From contig NZ_BAWN01000005.1 of NCBI RefSeq assembly GCF_000696225.1, positions 55,727 through 119,726 on the forward strand: a stretch of 64,000 bases of DNA, read 5' to 3'. The number at the start of each line of letters is the position of its first letter. Within the stretch, counting starts at the first letter, position 1. The notes beneath the pieces are model-generated. The model worked only from the letters and a program-made list of their open reading frames with translations, was not told the origin of the DNA and ran no database searches. Below are positions 27,023 through 36,405 of this stretch, in pieces. The translations under genes and the position numbers were made by a program. This DNA comes from Serpentinimonas barnesii. Lineage in GTDB: Bacteria > Pseudomonadota > Gammaproteobacteria > Burkholderiales > Burkholderiaceae_C.

Positions 27023-27200
27023 AACCGAGATTGCCCATTAGGGTTTGGCGGGCAGGCGGATGCAGGGGCGAGGTAGTTTTGTCCTGACAGAGGCGTCCAT
27101 AGCTGGTGCTATGGACAACGATGAAGGGCAAAACTGGCCGCCCATGCGCCGCTTGCACCCAAACAGCACCGGTAGGTGCGCCTAATGGGCAATCTCGGTT
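27023..27200. mobile_element. 178-bp palindromic element (MITE-like) abutting the thyA stop
   Basis: Outer 20-base arms, AACCGAGATTGCCCATTAGG at 27023-27042 and its exact reverse complement at 27181-27200, enclose 138 bases. Inside, further pairs match inversely (TAGTTTTGTCCT against AGGGCAAAACTG, GTTTGG against CCAAAC), and the centre is a 9-bp perfect stem at 27095-27116 with loop TGGT. The right arm shares one base with the thyA stop codon. No open frame of note is inside. It looks like a miniature inverted-repeat element or a large structured 3' end; no clear target duplication is visible. Confidence 0.75.
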
Positions 27201-28033
27201 CATACCGCGACCGGCGCCTTGATGGCCGGGTGGTGCTGGTAGTCGAGCAGTTCGAAGTCGGCCAGTTCGTAGTCGAAAATCGAAGCCGGGTGGCGCGCCA
27301 GCCGCAGCAGCGGGTAGGGGTAGGGCGCGCGGCTCAGTTGCAACTGCACCTGCTCGAGGTGGTTGTCGTAGATGTGGCAGTCGCCGCCGCACCAGATGAA
27401 TTCGCCCGGCTCGTAGCCGCACTGCTGCGCCAGCATGTGCGTGAGCAGGGCGTAGCTGGCGATGTTGAAGGGCACGCCCAAGAACAAATCGGCGCTGCGC
27501 TGGTAGAGCTGGCAGCTCAGGCGCGGGCGCGGCTGCTGCGCCGTGGCCGGGCTCACGTAGAACTGAAACAGCACATGGCAGGGCATGAGCGCCATCTGCG
27601 GCAGGTCGGCCACGTTCCAAGCGCTCACCAGGTGGCGGCGGCTGTCGGGGTTGAGCTTGAGCTGCTGCACCAGTTCGCTGATCTGGTCGATCTGGCCGCC
27701 GCCGGGGGTGGGCCAGCTGCGCCACTGCACGCCATAGACGGGCCCCAGATCGCCGTCGGGGCCGGCCCATTCGTCCCAGATGCTGCAGCCGCGTTCTTGC
27801 AGCCACTGCACATTGCGCCCGCCCTGCAAAAACCACAGCAGCTCGACGATTACGGCTTTCAGGAACACCTTTTTGGTGGTCACCAGGGGCAGGCCTTCGC
27901 TCAGGTCGAAGCGCAACTGGTGCCCAAACACGCTGCGCGTGCCGGTGCCGGTGCGGTCGCCCTTGGCCACGCCGTGGGTGTAGACGTGGCGCAGCAGGTC
28001 TTCGTACTGGGTGCGGATGGGGCGCGGGCTCAT
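27200..28033 (-). CDS. thyA: Thymidylate synthase
   Basis: Converts dUMP to dTMP with methylene-tetrahydrofolate. At 277 residues it is the normal ThyA length. It shows [12 protein letters not shown] near the start, the catalytic cysteine in [30 protein letters not shown], and [11 protein letters not shown]. The C-terminus APVAV is the family's conserved flap. The stop codon sits at the edge of the palindromic element, which supplies the 3' flank. Confidence 0.97.
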   Translation of the reverse strand: MSPRPIRTQYEDLLRHVYTHGVAKGDRTGTGTRSVFGHQLRFDLSEGLPLVTTKKVFLKAVIVELLWFLQGGRNVQWLQERGCSIWDEWAGPDGDLGPVYGVQWRSWPTPGGGQIDQISELVQQLKLNPDSRRHLVSAWNVADLPQMALMPCHVLFQFYVSPATAQQPRPRLSCQLYQRSADLFLGVPFNIASYALLTHMLAQQCGYEPGEFIWCGGDCHIYDNHLEQVQLQLSRAPYPYPLLRLARHPASIFDYELADFELLDYQHHPAIKAPVAV

Positions 28034-28042
28034 GGGGGTGGA

Positions 28043-28315
28043 TTATCTATCGGGCAAGGCAGCGGGCTTGGGCTTGGACTCGGCCTCGGCCTCGGCCTCG
28101 GCCTCGGCCTCGGCCTCGGCCGCCCGGCCGCCGGTCGCGCAGGCGGCACACAGGCAGGCTTTGCCGCGCAAAGGCTCGGGCACCCGCGCCAGCGCTTGCG
28201 CGCTGATGCGCACGCTGGCGCACCAGCAATCGACCGCGAAGCTGCCCTCGGCCGCTACCGCGCAGCGGTTGGGTGCCCCGCACAGGGGGCAGGCGTGATT
28301 GGGTAGCGGTTCCAT
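28043..28315 (-). CDS. Cysteine-rich CWC family protein with Ala-Glu repeat tail
   Basis: A 90-residue protein with zinc-knuckle-like cysteines: CPLCG, CWC and CLCAAC. This is the pattern of the small 'cysteine-rich CWC' family of unknown function. I chose ATG 28315 (MEPLPNHACPLCG); a TTG at 28351 would add 12 residues. The C-terminal third is an (Ala-Glu)7 run encoded by a hexanucleotide repeat, then a basic SKPKP end. It lies 9 bases upstream of thyA in the same direction, so probably co-transcribed. Confidence 0.72.
   Translation of the reverse strand: MEPLPNHACPLCGAPNRCAVAAEGSFAVDCWCASVRISAQALARVPEPLRGKACLCAACATGGRAAEAEAEAEAEAEAESKPKPAALPDR
28079..28120. repeat. (CTCGGC)7 hexanucleotide tandem repeat
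   Basis: Seven exact CTCGGC units inside the CWC-family gene, translated on the minus strand as alternating Ala-Glu. Since the unit is six bases, length change keeps the frame and only alters tail length. Confidence 0.92.
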
Positions 28316-28371
28316 AAGGGGGTTGGCGTGGGTTGGTTTGGGGCCCGTCAAGGCCGAGAGCGGTCGATGTC

Positions 28372-29289
28372 TTAAGACTCTTCGAAGTAATCCGAGTCGA
28401 TGCGCTTGACCACATAGGTGGCGGCCGGGGCGACGCCCACATCAAAGTCAATCATCAGACCAGCGAGTTGCTTGCCATCGATCAAAACGACTTTGGTGTC
28501 GATGCGCGTGGCGTAGTCGGTGGCCTCGGCGGTGTAGCTTGCGGTGGTGATGAAAACGCCTTTTTTTGCACGCTGGCCCTGCAAGGCGCCCACGAATTTT
28601 TGAATCTCGGGCCTGCCCACCGACCCTTGCCACCGTTTGGCTTGTATGAAGATGGTGTCGAGGCCCAGTCGGTCTTCTTTGATGATGCCGTCGATGCCGC
28701 CATCGCCAGTTTGGCCGATCCGCTCGCCGGCGTCGCGGCGCGAGCCGCCATAGCCCATTTTGACCAGCAGCTCGACGACAAGTTGTTCAAAGAATACCGG
28801 GCTGCAGCCCAGTATTCGATTGAGCAGTTCGGTAGCGAGTTGTGCCCGCAGGTCTTGATGGGCGTCCTCAATCGCTTCTTCGGGCGTGGTTTTAGCCTGA
28901 GCAAGCTCTGCGGCCTCGGTAGCGCTTGGGGTCTGTTCGGGTTTCGAGGCAATCCGAAACTCGACGAATTCGGGGAACTGCTCCAAAAACTTGACGTCGA
29001 TCCGGCTTGGGCTCGACGCCAAGGTCTTCAATCCGCGTGCGGTGATTTTGCAGGTGCCGCGCTTGGGCGATTCAAGGAGCGCGGCTTTTTTGAGGTACGT
29101 TCGCGCCCAACCGACTCGATTCCTAAAGATACCCTGTTGGCCCGAAGGCAGCAGCTCGGCCCGCTCGGCAGGCGTGAGCATGAAGTGCTCGGCCAGACGG
29201 TCTTCGACCACGCGCAAAGTGTGCTCAGCGCCGTCTGCAAGAGCCCCAAGGAGCGGGAGCATGCACGTTTGGTAGTCTGGGATGGCCAT
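28372..29289 (-). CDS. mrr: Mrr-type restriction endonuclease
   Basis: Type IV-like endonuclease that in E. coli cuts modified DNA. At 305 residues it equals E. coli Mrr. The N-terminal winged-helix Mrr_N domain covers about 1-95. The C-terminal Mrr_cat domain has the PD-(D/E)xK pieces GDGGIDG with D200 and QAK at 216-218, and FEQLVVELLVKMGY upstream. No methyltransferase lies beside it, as expected for Mrr. It sits between CWC/thyA and a flavoprotein gene on the same strand, with 82 and 61 base gaps. Catalytic residues look intact. Confidence 0.92.
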   Translation of the reverse strand: MAIPDYQTCMLPLLGALADGAEHTLRVVEDRLAEHFMLTPAERAELLPSGQQGIFRNRVGWARTYLKKAALLESPKRGTCKITARGLKTLASSPSRIDVKFLEQFPEFVEFRIASKPEQTPSATEAAELAQAKTTPEEAIEDAHQDLRAQLATELLNRILGCSPVFFEQLVVELLVKMGYGGSRRDAGERIGQTGDGGIDGIIKEDRLGLDTIFIQAKRWQGSVGRPEIQKFVGALQGQRAKKGVFITTASYTAEATDYATRIDTKVVLIDGKQLAGLMIDFDVGVAPAATYVVKRIDSDYFEES

Positions 29290-29350
29290 TTTGCAAAGGA
29301 TAGCAGAGCAGCTTCACCCTGAGCGCTGACGAAGCCACGGGCGGCGCCAC

Positions 29351-30802
29351 TCAAGCCCGCACCAACACCCGCCCCGGATTGAGCAGGCCCAGTGGGTCCA
29401 GCGCCTGCTTGATCTGGCGCATCAGGGCCAGCGCCTGCGCGTCTTTGTAGCGCGGCAGGGTGGCTGCGCGCAGGGTGCCGATGCCGTGCTCGGCGCTGAT
29501 CGAGCCGCCGTGGCGCTGCACGCAGTCGAACACCAGCGCGTTGATGCGCGCCTCGTGCTGGCGCAAAAAGGCGGCGGCGTCGGCGCCGGTGGGGCACTGA
29601 ACGTTGTAGTGCAGGTTGCCGTCGCCCAGGTGGCCGAAGTTGACCAGGCGCGCACCCGGCAGGGCTTGCGCCAGCAGGGCCTCGGCCTCGGCGCAAAAGG
29701 CCGGTATGCGCGAGATCGGCAGGCTGATGTCGTGCTTGGCGTTGAGCCCTTCTTGCGCCTGCGCCAGCGGGATGCACTCGCGCATGTGCCACAGGCGCTG
29801 CGCCTGCGCCAGCGTTTCGGCCAGCACCGCATCCGCAGCGCAACCTTGCTCCAGCGCGGTTTGCAGCAGCGCCTGCAAGCGGCTGTGCACCAAGGCCTGC
29901 GCCTGCTCGGGCGCGGCGCTTTCGCTGAGCTCGATCAGCACGCAGTAGGGCCAGTGCGGCCACAAGGGCGGGCGCAGCTCGGGAAAGTGCTGCGCCACCA
30001 GTTGCAGCGCCAACTGGCCCATGAGCTCAAAGCCGCTTAGGCCCGGCCCGAGCTGGCGCTGCGCCAGCGCCAGCAAGTCCAGCGCCGCTTGCAGACTGGG
30101 CACGCCAACCCAGGCGCAGCCTTGCGCCGCTGCTTGCGGCTGCAGTTTGAGCGTGGCGGCGGTGAGGATGCCCAGCGTGCCCTCGCTGCCGATGTAGAGA
30201 TGCCGCAGGTCGTAGCCGGTGTTGTCTTTGCGCAGGCCGCCCAGCCCGTGCCAGACTTCGCCGCTGGGACAGACCACTTCGAGCCCCAGGCACAGGTCGC
30301 GTGCGTTGCCAAAGCGCAGCACTTGGGTGCCGCCGGCGTTGGTGGCCAGGTTGCCGCCGATGGTGCAACTGCCTTCCGAAGCCAAACTCAGCGGCAGCCA
30401 CAGGCCGGCGTCGGCGGCGGCTTGCTGCGCCGTTTGCAGCACGCAGCCGGCTTCGAGCGTGAGGGTGAGGTTGGCGGCATCGAGCGCGCGGATGCGGTTC
30501 AGGCGCCGTGTGCACAGCAGCACCTCGGTGCCGCTGGGGTCGGGCACGCCGCCCAGCACCAGCCCGGTGTTGCCGCCTTGGGGCACGATGGCGGCCCCGG
30601 CGGCGGCGCAGGCGCGCACCACGGCCACTACTTCGGCGGTGTTGCCCGGGCGCACCACGGCGCGCGCACGACCGCGCTGGCGGCCGCGCCAGTCGCGCTC
30701 GTAGGGTTCGAGTTCGGCCGGGGGCGCATCGGGCGCCAGCACGTAGGGGGCGCCGACGCAGGCGCGCAGCGCGTCGAGCAGGGGGTCGGGTGGGGGGCTC
30801 AT
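29351..30802 (-). CDS. FAD-binding oxidoreductase (GlcD/D-lactate dehydrogenase-like)
   Basis: A 483-residue flavoprotein oxidising a 2-hydroxy acid. The FAD_binding_4 domain (about 40-220) includes VPQGGNTGLVLGG and GSCTIGGNLATNAGG; the C-terminal FAD-oxidase domain has GHLGDGNLHYNV and ends with EHGIGTLR. Relatives include glycolate oxidase GlcD, D-lactate dehydrogenase and D-2-hydroxyglutarate dehydrogenase; the substrate is not resolved. ATG 30802 overlaps the stop of the DUF2069 gene by 4 bases. Confidence 0.92.
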   Translation of the reverse strand: MSPPPDPLLDALRACVGAPYVLAPDAPPAELEPYERDWRGRQRGRARAVVRPGNTAEVVAVVRACAAAGAAIVPQGGNTGLVLGGVPDPSGTEVLLCTRRLNRIRALDAANLTLTLEAGCVLQTAQQAAADAGLWLPLSLASEGSCTIGGNLATNAGGTQVLRFGNARDLCLGLEVVCPSGEVWHGLGGLRKDNTGYDLRHLYIGSEGTLGILTAATLKLQPQAAAQGCAWVGVPSLQAALDLLALAQRQLGPGLSGFELMGQLALQLVAQHFPELRPPLWPHWPYCVLIELSESAAPEQAQALVHSRLQALLQTALEQGCAADAVLAETLAQAQRLWHMRECIPLAQAQEGLNAKHDISLPISRIPAFCAEAEALLAQALPGARLVNFGHLGDGNLHYNVQCPTGADAAAFLRQHEARINALVFDCVQRHGGSISAEHGIGTLRAATLPRYKDAQALALMRQIKQALDPLGLLNPGRVLVRA

Positions 30803-31257
30803 GGAGGCGGGCTGCCAGCCGCGGCGGCCTCGCGCAGCGCCTTGGCCGCTTGCAGCCGCAGTTTGATGTGCATGGCGCAGGCCGTAAACAAGGCCACGCA
30901 CAGCAGCACCTGCAGCGCAGCCAGCGCCTGCGACCAGCCGGTTTCGGTGGTGGCGCGCATCACGCCCTCGAGCACATACAGCCACACCAGCAGGCTCACC
31001 CAGCGGTAGGTGTACATGCGCAGGCGCAGCAGGCCCGGCAGCGGCAGCAGCAGCGGCAGCACCTTGAGCGCCCACCACGAGCCGCCTTCGCGCAGCGGCG
31101 CCAGCCACAGCTCCCAGGCCAAGCCGAGCACGATCAAGCCCAGCACGCTGGCAACCGCGATGAATCGGGTGCGCCGCGCCGCCGCGCTGGGGGGGGTGGA
31201 GGTGAGCGCCAAGTGGTCGGCGCTGCCTTCGTAATCGGTGGAGGTGCTTGGGTTCAT
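30799..31257 (-). CDS. DUF2069 family membrane protein
   Basis: A 152-residue protein with about four transmembrane helices, with RLRMYTYRWVSLLVWLYVLEG in the middle typical of DUF2069. Role unknown. It is translationally coupled to the flavoprotein gene downstream (ATGA). It is divergent from yihY by 35 bases, so the two promoters overlap; DUF2069 is often found next to WrbA/YihY genes in Burkholderiales. Confidence 0.85.
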   Translation of the reverse strand: MNPSTSTDYEGSADHLALTSTPPSAAARRTRFIAVASVLGLIVLGLAWELWLAPLREGGSWWALKVLPLLLPLPGLLRLRMYTYRWVSLLVWLYVLEGVMRATTETGWSQALAALQVLLCVALFTACAMHIKLRLQAAKALREAAAAGSPPP

Positions 31258-31292
31258 GAATCAGGGGGCAAAGACCGTGGCATGATAGCCGG

Positions 31293-32552
31293 ATGCGGGT
31301 ATCGAAACTGTCATCGACTGCCGTGGGTGCGGCCCATATTCTGCGCCGCCCGGCCCAGACCCTGTGGGATGGGCTGCGGCATTTTCCGTGGCGCACCACG
31401 GTGCAGACGCTGCGCGAGCGCTTTCGTGCCGACGACCTCAGCAACGCCGCCGCCAGCCTCTCGTTCACCACCGCCTTTGCCCTGGTGCCCTTCATCACCG
31501 TGGCGATGGCGGTGTTTAGCCTGTTTCCGGCCTTTGCCCGCATCGAGCTGCAGGTGCGCCAGTGGCTGCTCAGCGGCTTAATTCCGCCGCACATTGCCGA
31601 GCCCATGGCGCAGTATCTGTCGCAGTTTTCGGCGCACGCGGCGCAGATGGGCGGTGTCGGGGCCATCGGCCTGCTGCTCACGGTGCTGGTGATGGTCTGG
31701 TCCATCGACTTGAAGCTCAACGAAATCTGGCGCGTGCGCCGCATGCGCTCGTTCATGCAGCGGCTGCTGATCTACTGGAGCCTGCTCACGCTGGGCCCGC
31801 TGCTGATCGGCCTGAGCCTGAGCCTGACTTCTTATGCGCTCTCGGTCTCGCAGGGCTGGGTGGCGGGCGTGCATGGCTTGCTGTTCACCTTGCTGGAAGG
31901 GTTGGAGTTTGGGGTGATTGTGCTGGCCATTGGGGCCATGTTTCGCTACGTGCCCAATGCCAGCGTGCGCTGGAGTCATGCGCTGGCCGGGGGCCTGTTT
32001 GCCGCGTTGGGGGTGGAATTGGTCAAGGGGCTGCTGGCCTGGTATCTGGTGGCCATGCCCACGCTCTCGCTGCTTTACGGCACGCTGGCCACGCTGCCGA
32101 TTTTGCTGTTTTGGGTTTATCTGGTGTGGTCGATCGTGCTGCTGGGCGCGGTGGTGGCGGCTTACCTGCCCAGTTTGCTGGCCGGGGTGGCGCGGCGCGG
32201 CGACTCACCCGGCTGGCCGATGCAACTGGCGCTGGAGGCGCTGGCCCAGTTGCAGCTCGAACGCCAGGCCGGTGGCCGCGGGCTGGCGCTGGACGCGCTG
32301 GCGGCGCGGCTGCGCGTGGATGCGCTGCAACTCGAAGCCCCGCTGGAGGCGCTGCAGGCGCTCGATTGGGTGGGGCGCCTCGACGAGGGCGGCGAGCGCT
32401 TCGTGCTGCTGGTGGACCCGGCGCACACCGCCGCCTCACCGCTGCTGCAAAGCCTGTTGCTGCCGGTCGAGCCGGGCACGCTGGCGCTGTGGCAGCGCAG
32501 CCGCTGGAGCGAGGCGCGGCTGGCCGATCTGCTGCCGCACCCCACGGTTTGA
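31293..32552 (+). CDS. YihY/BrkB family inner-membrane protein
   Basis: A 419-residue protein with six to seven helices in the first 300 residues, starting after a short amphipathic N-terminus. LSNAAASLSFTTAFALVPF and FRYVPNASVRWSHALAGG are family signatures. The C-terminal ~120 residues form a soluble, winged-helix-like region rich in Leu and Ala. The once-proposed RNase BN identity of this family was wrong; function remains unclear. It ends back-to-back with the convergent hydrolase gene with no spacer. Confidence 0.9.
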   Translation: MRVSKLSSTAVGAAHILRRPAQTLWDGLRHFPWRTTVQTLRERFRADDLSNAAASLSFTTAFALVPFITVAMAVFSLFPAFARIELQVRQWLLSGLIPPHIAEPMAQYLSQFSAHAAQMGGVGAIGLLLTVLVMVWSIDLKLNEIWRVRRMRSFMQRLLIYWSLLTLGPLLIGLSLSLTSYALSVSQGWVAGVHGLLFTLLEGLEFGVIVLAIGAMFRYVPNASVRWSHALAGGLFAALGVELVKGLLAWYLVAMPTLSLLYGTLATLPILLFWVYLVWSIVLLGAVVAAYLPSLLAGVARRGDSPGWPMQLALEALAQLQLERQAGGRGLALDALAARLRVDALQLEAPLEALQALDWVGRLDEGGERFVLLVDPAHTAASPLLQSLLLPVEPGTLALWQRSRWSEARLADLLPHPTV

Positions 32553-33365
32553 TTAGGGCTGGGCGAGGTATTCGCGCAAGCCCTGCAGCACCGCATCCGG
32601 GGCTTCGCTCATCAGGGCGTGACCGGCCTCCAGGCGCAGCACGCGGCTGCCGGCTGGGGCGGCGTCGATCAGGCTCTGGGCGGCTTTGGGCGGCGTCATC
32701 TGGTCCAGCTTGCCCAGAATGAACAGCACCGGGCGGCTCAGGCGCTGCAGGGCTTGCAAGCCTTGGTCGTAGCGGTCGCAGGCCGTAAAGCCGCGCTGCA
32801 GCAGGTTTGTTTGCGCGTTGCTGGCCAGCACCCGGCGCATGAGCGCACGCGCGCTGCCGCGCAGCCAGGTGCCGGGGCCGAGCACCGTAGGCCCGCTGGC
32901 CAGTCTGCTGTGGCTGTATTGGTTGATGCGCTCGATGGCTTGCAGCGGCTCATCGCTGGCCAGTTGCAGCAGGGCGGGCGCGACGCGCATCGGGTAGGCG
33001 CTGCCGACCAGCGCCAGGTGGCTGATGCGCGCCGGGGCTTCGGCGCTGGCTTGCAGCGCGATCAGCGAGCCCCAGCTGTGGCCGACCAGCGCCGCGCGCT
33101 CGATGCCCAGCGCATCCAGCAGGGCGTGCACGCTGGCGGCGGCTTCTTGCACGCTGGCCGGGGCCGTGCCGCCGCTGCGGCCGTGGCCGGGCAGGTCGAT
33201 GGCCAGCGCGTTGTAGCCGTGGTGCGCCAGGTAGCGGCTTTGCAAAATCCAGACGCTGTGGTCGTTGAGCACGCCGTGGATGAACAGCACCGTGGGGCGG
33301 GCCGGGTCGAAGGGGCGGCCGCCGCTGTAGGCGTACAGGGGGCCGTCGGGCAGGGCTATGCGCAT
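32553..33365 (-). CDS. Alpha/beta hydrolase
   Basis: A 270-residue alpha/beta-hydrolase-fold enzyme. It has FIHGVLNDH with the oxyanion-hole HG, the nucleophile elbow GHSWGS, an acid in LGKLDQMTP and the catalytic His in EAGHALMSEAP. No signal peptide is seen. The substrate is unknown. It lies 5 bases downstream of metY on the same strand, suggesting one transcript. Confidence 0.9.
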   Translation of the reverse strand: MRIALPDGPLYAYSGGRPFDPARPTVLFIHGVLNDHSVWILQSRYLAHHGYNALAIDLPGHGRSGGTAPASVQEAAASVHALLDALGIERAALVGHSWGSLIALQASAEAPARISHLALVGSAYPMRVAPALLQLASDEPLQAIERINQYSHSRLASGPTVLGPGTWLRGSARALMRRVLASNAQTNLLQRGFTACDRYDQGLQALQRLSRPVLFILGKLDQMTPPKAAQSLIDAAPAGSRVLRLEAGHALMSEAPDAVLQGLREYLAQP

Positions 33366-33370
33366 GGTGT

Positions 33371-34672
33371 TTAGGCTCCAGCTTTTTCGGCCACTTTCAG
33401 GGCGCGCTTGAGGTCGTCGATCAGGTCGGCCGGGTCTTCCAGCCCGATCGAGAGCCGGATCGTCCCGGCCCCGATGCCGGCTGCCGCCAGTTCGGCGTCG
33501 TTCAAGCGAAAGTGCGTGGTGCTGGCCGGGTGGATGACCAGGCTGCGGCAGTCGCCCACATTGGCCAGGTGGCTAAAAATTTGCAGCGCCTCGATGAAGG
33601 CGCGGCCTTGGGCGCGGCTGCCCTTGAGGTCGAAGCTGAACACGCTGCCAGCCCCGCGTGGCAGCAGCCGCTGGGCCAGGGCGTGGCTGGGGTGCGACTC
33701 CAGCAGCGGGTGACCGACGCGGCCCACAAAGGGGTGGCGCGCCAAAAATTGCACCACCTGTTCGGTGTTGCTCACGTGGCGCGCCATGCGCAGCGGCAGG
33801 GTTTCGATGCCTTGCAAAATCAGCCAGGCGCTGTGCGGGCTCAGGCAGGCGCCAAAGTCGCGCAGTCCCTCGCGCCGCGCGCGCAACAAAAAGGCCCCGA
33901 CCGTGGCTTCCTCGCTGAATACCATGTCATGAAAACCGGCGTAGGGCGCGCACAGTTCCGGGTGCCGCCCGGCGCGCTCCCAGTCGAAGCTGCCGCCATC
34001 GACCAGCACGCCGCCGATCACGGTGCCGTGGCCGCTGAGGAACTTGGTGGCCGAGTGCAGCACCAAGTCGGCCCCCAGCGCCAGCGGCTGCATCAGCCAC
34101 GGGGTGGTGAGCGTGCTGTCGAGCAGCAGCGGCAGGCCGGCCTCGTGCGCGATCTGCGCCACGGCGGGCACGTCGAGCACGTCCAGCCCAGGGTTGCCCA
34201 GCGTCTCGCCAAAAAACAGCCGGGTGTTGGGGCGCACGGCGGCACGCCAGCCATCGAGGTCGGCCGGTGCCACAAAGGTGGTTTCGATGCCAAAGCGGCG
34301 CAGCGTGTGCTGCAGCAGGTTGTGGCTGCCGCCGTAAAGTGCGCTCGACGCCACCAGGTGCCCACCGGCCCCCATCAGGGTGGCCACGGCCAGGTGCAGC
34401 GCCGCCTGCCCGCTGGCGGTGGCAATGGCACCCACGCCGCCTTCGAGCGCGGCCACGCGCTGCTCCAGCACCGCGTTGGTGGGGTTGCTGATGCGGCTGT
34501 ACACGTGCCCGGCGCGCTCCAGGTTGAACAGCGCCGCCGCGTGGTCGCACGATTCGAACACGAACGAGGTGCTTAGGTGGATGGGCAGCGCGCGCGCTCC
34601 GGTGCTGGGGTCGGGGGCGGCACCGGCGTGCAGCGCCAGGGTATCAAAGCCGGGGTCGGCAAAGCCGCTCAT
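33371..34672 (-). CDS. metY: O-acetylhomoserine aminocarboxypropyltransferase
   Basis: PLP enzyme that adds sulfide (or methanethiol) to O-acetyl-homoserine in methionine synthesis. It has 433 residues, the MetY length. LHAGAAPDPSTGARA at the start, YSRISNPTNAVLEQR, and the PLP lysine in HSATKFLSGHG are diagnostic of the Cys/Met metabolism PLP family; the long C-terminal segment separates MetY from MetB/MetC. ATG 34672 (MSGFADPGFDTLALHAG) is used. No methionine riboswitch is apparent upstream. Confidence 0.94.
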   Translation of the reverse strand: MSGFADPGFDTLALHAGAAPDPSTGARALPIHLSTSFVFESCDHAAALFNLERAGHVYSRISNPTNAVLEQRVAALEGGVGAIATASGQAALHLAVATLMGAGGHLVASSALYGGSHNLLQHTLRRFGIETTFVAPADLDGWRAAVRPNTRLFFGETLGNPGLDVLDVPAVAQIAHEAGLPLLLDSTLTTPWLMQPLALGADLVLHSATKFLSGHGTVIGGVLVDGGSFDWERAGRHPELCAPYAGFHDMVFSEEATVGAFLLRARREGLRDFGACLSPHSAWLILQGIETLPLRMARHVSNTEQVVQFLARHPFVGRVGHPLLESHPSHALAQRLLPRGAGSVFSFDLKGSRAQGRAFIEALQIFSHLANVGDCRSLVIHPASTTHFRLNDAELAAAGIGAGTIRLSIGLEDPADLIDDLKRALKVAEKAGA

Positions 34673-34771
34673 GGGGTGCTCCTGGGGTCGGGTTTGTGTG
34701 GGGGGATTGGGCTGCCATTGTGGGCTATATTTGAGGCCGTCAGCCAGTCGGCCAGCACAGGAGTTTTTGCC

Positions 34772-35233
34772 ATGAAGGTCAGCGATATTTTGCGTGTCAA
34801 AGGTGGCACGCTCTACACCGTCTCCCCCGACGTTCCCTTGAGCCAAGCGGTGCAGACCATGGCCGAGCTCGACATCGGCTCGCTGGCGGTGATGGAACAC
34901 GGCGAATTGGTGGGCATGCTGACCTTTCGCGAGGTGCTGCACACGGTGGCCAAAAACAGCGGCAATTGCGGTACGGGCACGGTGCGCGCCGTGATGGACG
35001 ACCACCCCATGAGCTGCACCAGCCAGACCGACCTGGAGCAGGTGCGCCCGCTCATGCTGCAAAAACACACCCGCTACATGCCGGTGATGGACGACCGCAT
35101 GCTCATGGGCGTGATCAGCTTTTACGACGTGGCCAAGGCGGTGGTGGAAGCGCAAAACTTTGAGAACAAAATGCTCAAGGCCTACATCCGCGACTGGCCC
35201 GAGGAAGAGGCGCAGCCGGCCGACAAGGCCTGA
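34772..35233 (+). CDS. CBS-domain pair protein
   Basis: A 153-residue protein made almost wholly of two CBS domains (about 5-62 and 72-130), the adenosyl-ligand-binding Bateman module. MKVSDILRVKGGTLYTVSPD is a typical start, with AGGAG at 34759-34763. Its target is unknown. It is divergent from metY and 50 bases upstream of aroC. Confidence 0.93.
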   Translation: MKVSDILRVKGGTLYTVSPDVPLSQAVQTMAELDIGSLAVMEHGELVGMLTFREVLHTVAKNSGNCGTGTVRAVMDDHPMSCTSQTDLEQVRPLMLQKHTRYMPVMDDRMLMGVISFYDVAKAVVEAQNFENKMLKAYIRDWPEEEAQPADKA

Positions 35234-35283
35234 GATTGCCCACGAGGGCGCTCACAGGGGGCGATCTGGGATAATCTGGCCGC

Positions 35284-36384
35284 ATGAGCGGCAACACCTT
35301 CGGCACCCTGTTTTGCGTCACCAACTTTGGTGAATCCCACGGCCCGGCCATCGGCTGCGTGATCGACGGCTGCCCGCCCGGCATGGCCTTGAGCGAGGCC
35401 GACATCCAGCCCGAGCTGGATCGGCGCCGCCCCGGCAGCAGCGCCTTCGTGACCCAGCGCAAAGAGCCCGACCAGGTGCAAATCCTCAGCGGCGTCTATC
35501 AGGGACAGACCACCGGCACCCCGATCGCCCTGCTCATCCCCAACACCGACCCGCGCAGCAAAGACTACGGCGAGATCGTCCAGACCTTTCGCCCCGGCCA
35601 CGCCGACTACAGCTACTGGCGCAAATACGGCCTGCGCGACCCGCGCGGCGGCGGGCGCTCCTCGGCGCGCCTGACCGCACCCACCGTGGCTGCCGGGGCG
35701 GTGGCCAAAAAGTGGCTGCAGCAGCAATACGGCGTCACTTTCAAGGGCTGCCTGACGGCGCTGGGCGCGCTCGAAATCCCCTTTGAGGGCTGGGAGCACG
35801 TGGCGTGCAACCCCTTCTTTGCCCCGGTGTCCGATGTGGCCGAGCTGGAGCACTATCTGCTCGATCTGCGCAAGCGCGGCGACTCCTGCGGCGCGCGGCT
35901 GCGCGTGGTGGCGCAGGGGGTGCCAGCCGGCTTGGGCCAGCCGATCTACGACAAGCTCGATGCCGACATCGCCTACGCCATGATGGGGCTCAACGCCGTC
36001 AAGGGGGTGGAGATCGGGGCCGGTTTTGCCTGCGTGGCCGACTTGGGCAGCACGCATGGCGATGCGCTCACGCCAGCCGGTTTCGTGGGCAACAAGGCCG
36101 GTGGCGTGCTGGGCGGCATCAGCAGCGGGCAAGACATTGAGGTTGCGCTGGCCATCAAACCCACCAGCTCGATCTTGCTGCCGCGCCCCTCGATCGACCT
36201 GCAGGGCCAGCCCACCGAGGTCATCACCAAGGGCCGCCACGACCCCTGCGTGGGCCTGCGCGCGGTGCCGATCGCCGAGGCGCTGCTGGCGCTGGTGCTG
36301 ATGGACCACGCGCTGCGCCAGCGCGCCCAGTGCGGCGATGTGCGGCTGGAACAGGCGCCGATTGCGGCGGCGGCACCGGGCTGA
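35284..36384 (+). CDS. aroC: Chorismate synthase
   Basis: Makes chorismate from EPSP using reduced FMN. At 366 residues it has all three signatures: GESHG-like [24 protein letters not shown] with RGGGRSSAR, and [10 protein letters not shown]. It is full length and unremarkable. It converges with aroQ, an enzyme of the same shikimate pathway. Confidence 0.97.
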   Translation: MSGNTFGTLFCVTNFGESHGPAIGCVIDGCPPGMALSEADIQPELDRRRPGSSAFVTQRKEPDQVQILSGVYQGQTTGTPIALLIPNTDPRSKDYGEIVQTFRPGHADYSYWRKYGLRDPRGGGRSSARLTAPTVAAGAVAKKWLQQQYGVTFKGCLTALGALEIPFEGWEHVACNPFFAPVSDVAELEHYLLDLRKRGDSCGARLRVVAQGVPAGLGQPIYDKLDADIAYAMMGLNAVKGVEIGAGFACVADLGSTHGDALTPAGFVGNKAGGVLGGISSGQDIEVALAIKPTSSILLPRPSIDLQGQPTEVITKGRHDPCVGLRAVPIAEALLALVLMDHALRQRAQCGDVRLEQAPIAAAAPG

Positions 36385-36405
36385 GCCGGGTGGGGTGGGT
36401 GGGGT

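Noticed and set aside
35232..35243. GAGATTGCCCA after the CBS gene as a second copy of the 27-kb palindrome arm
   Set aside because: Only about 11 bases match and no inverted partner lies nearby.
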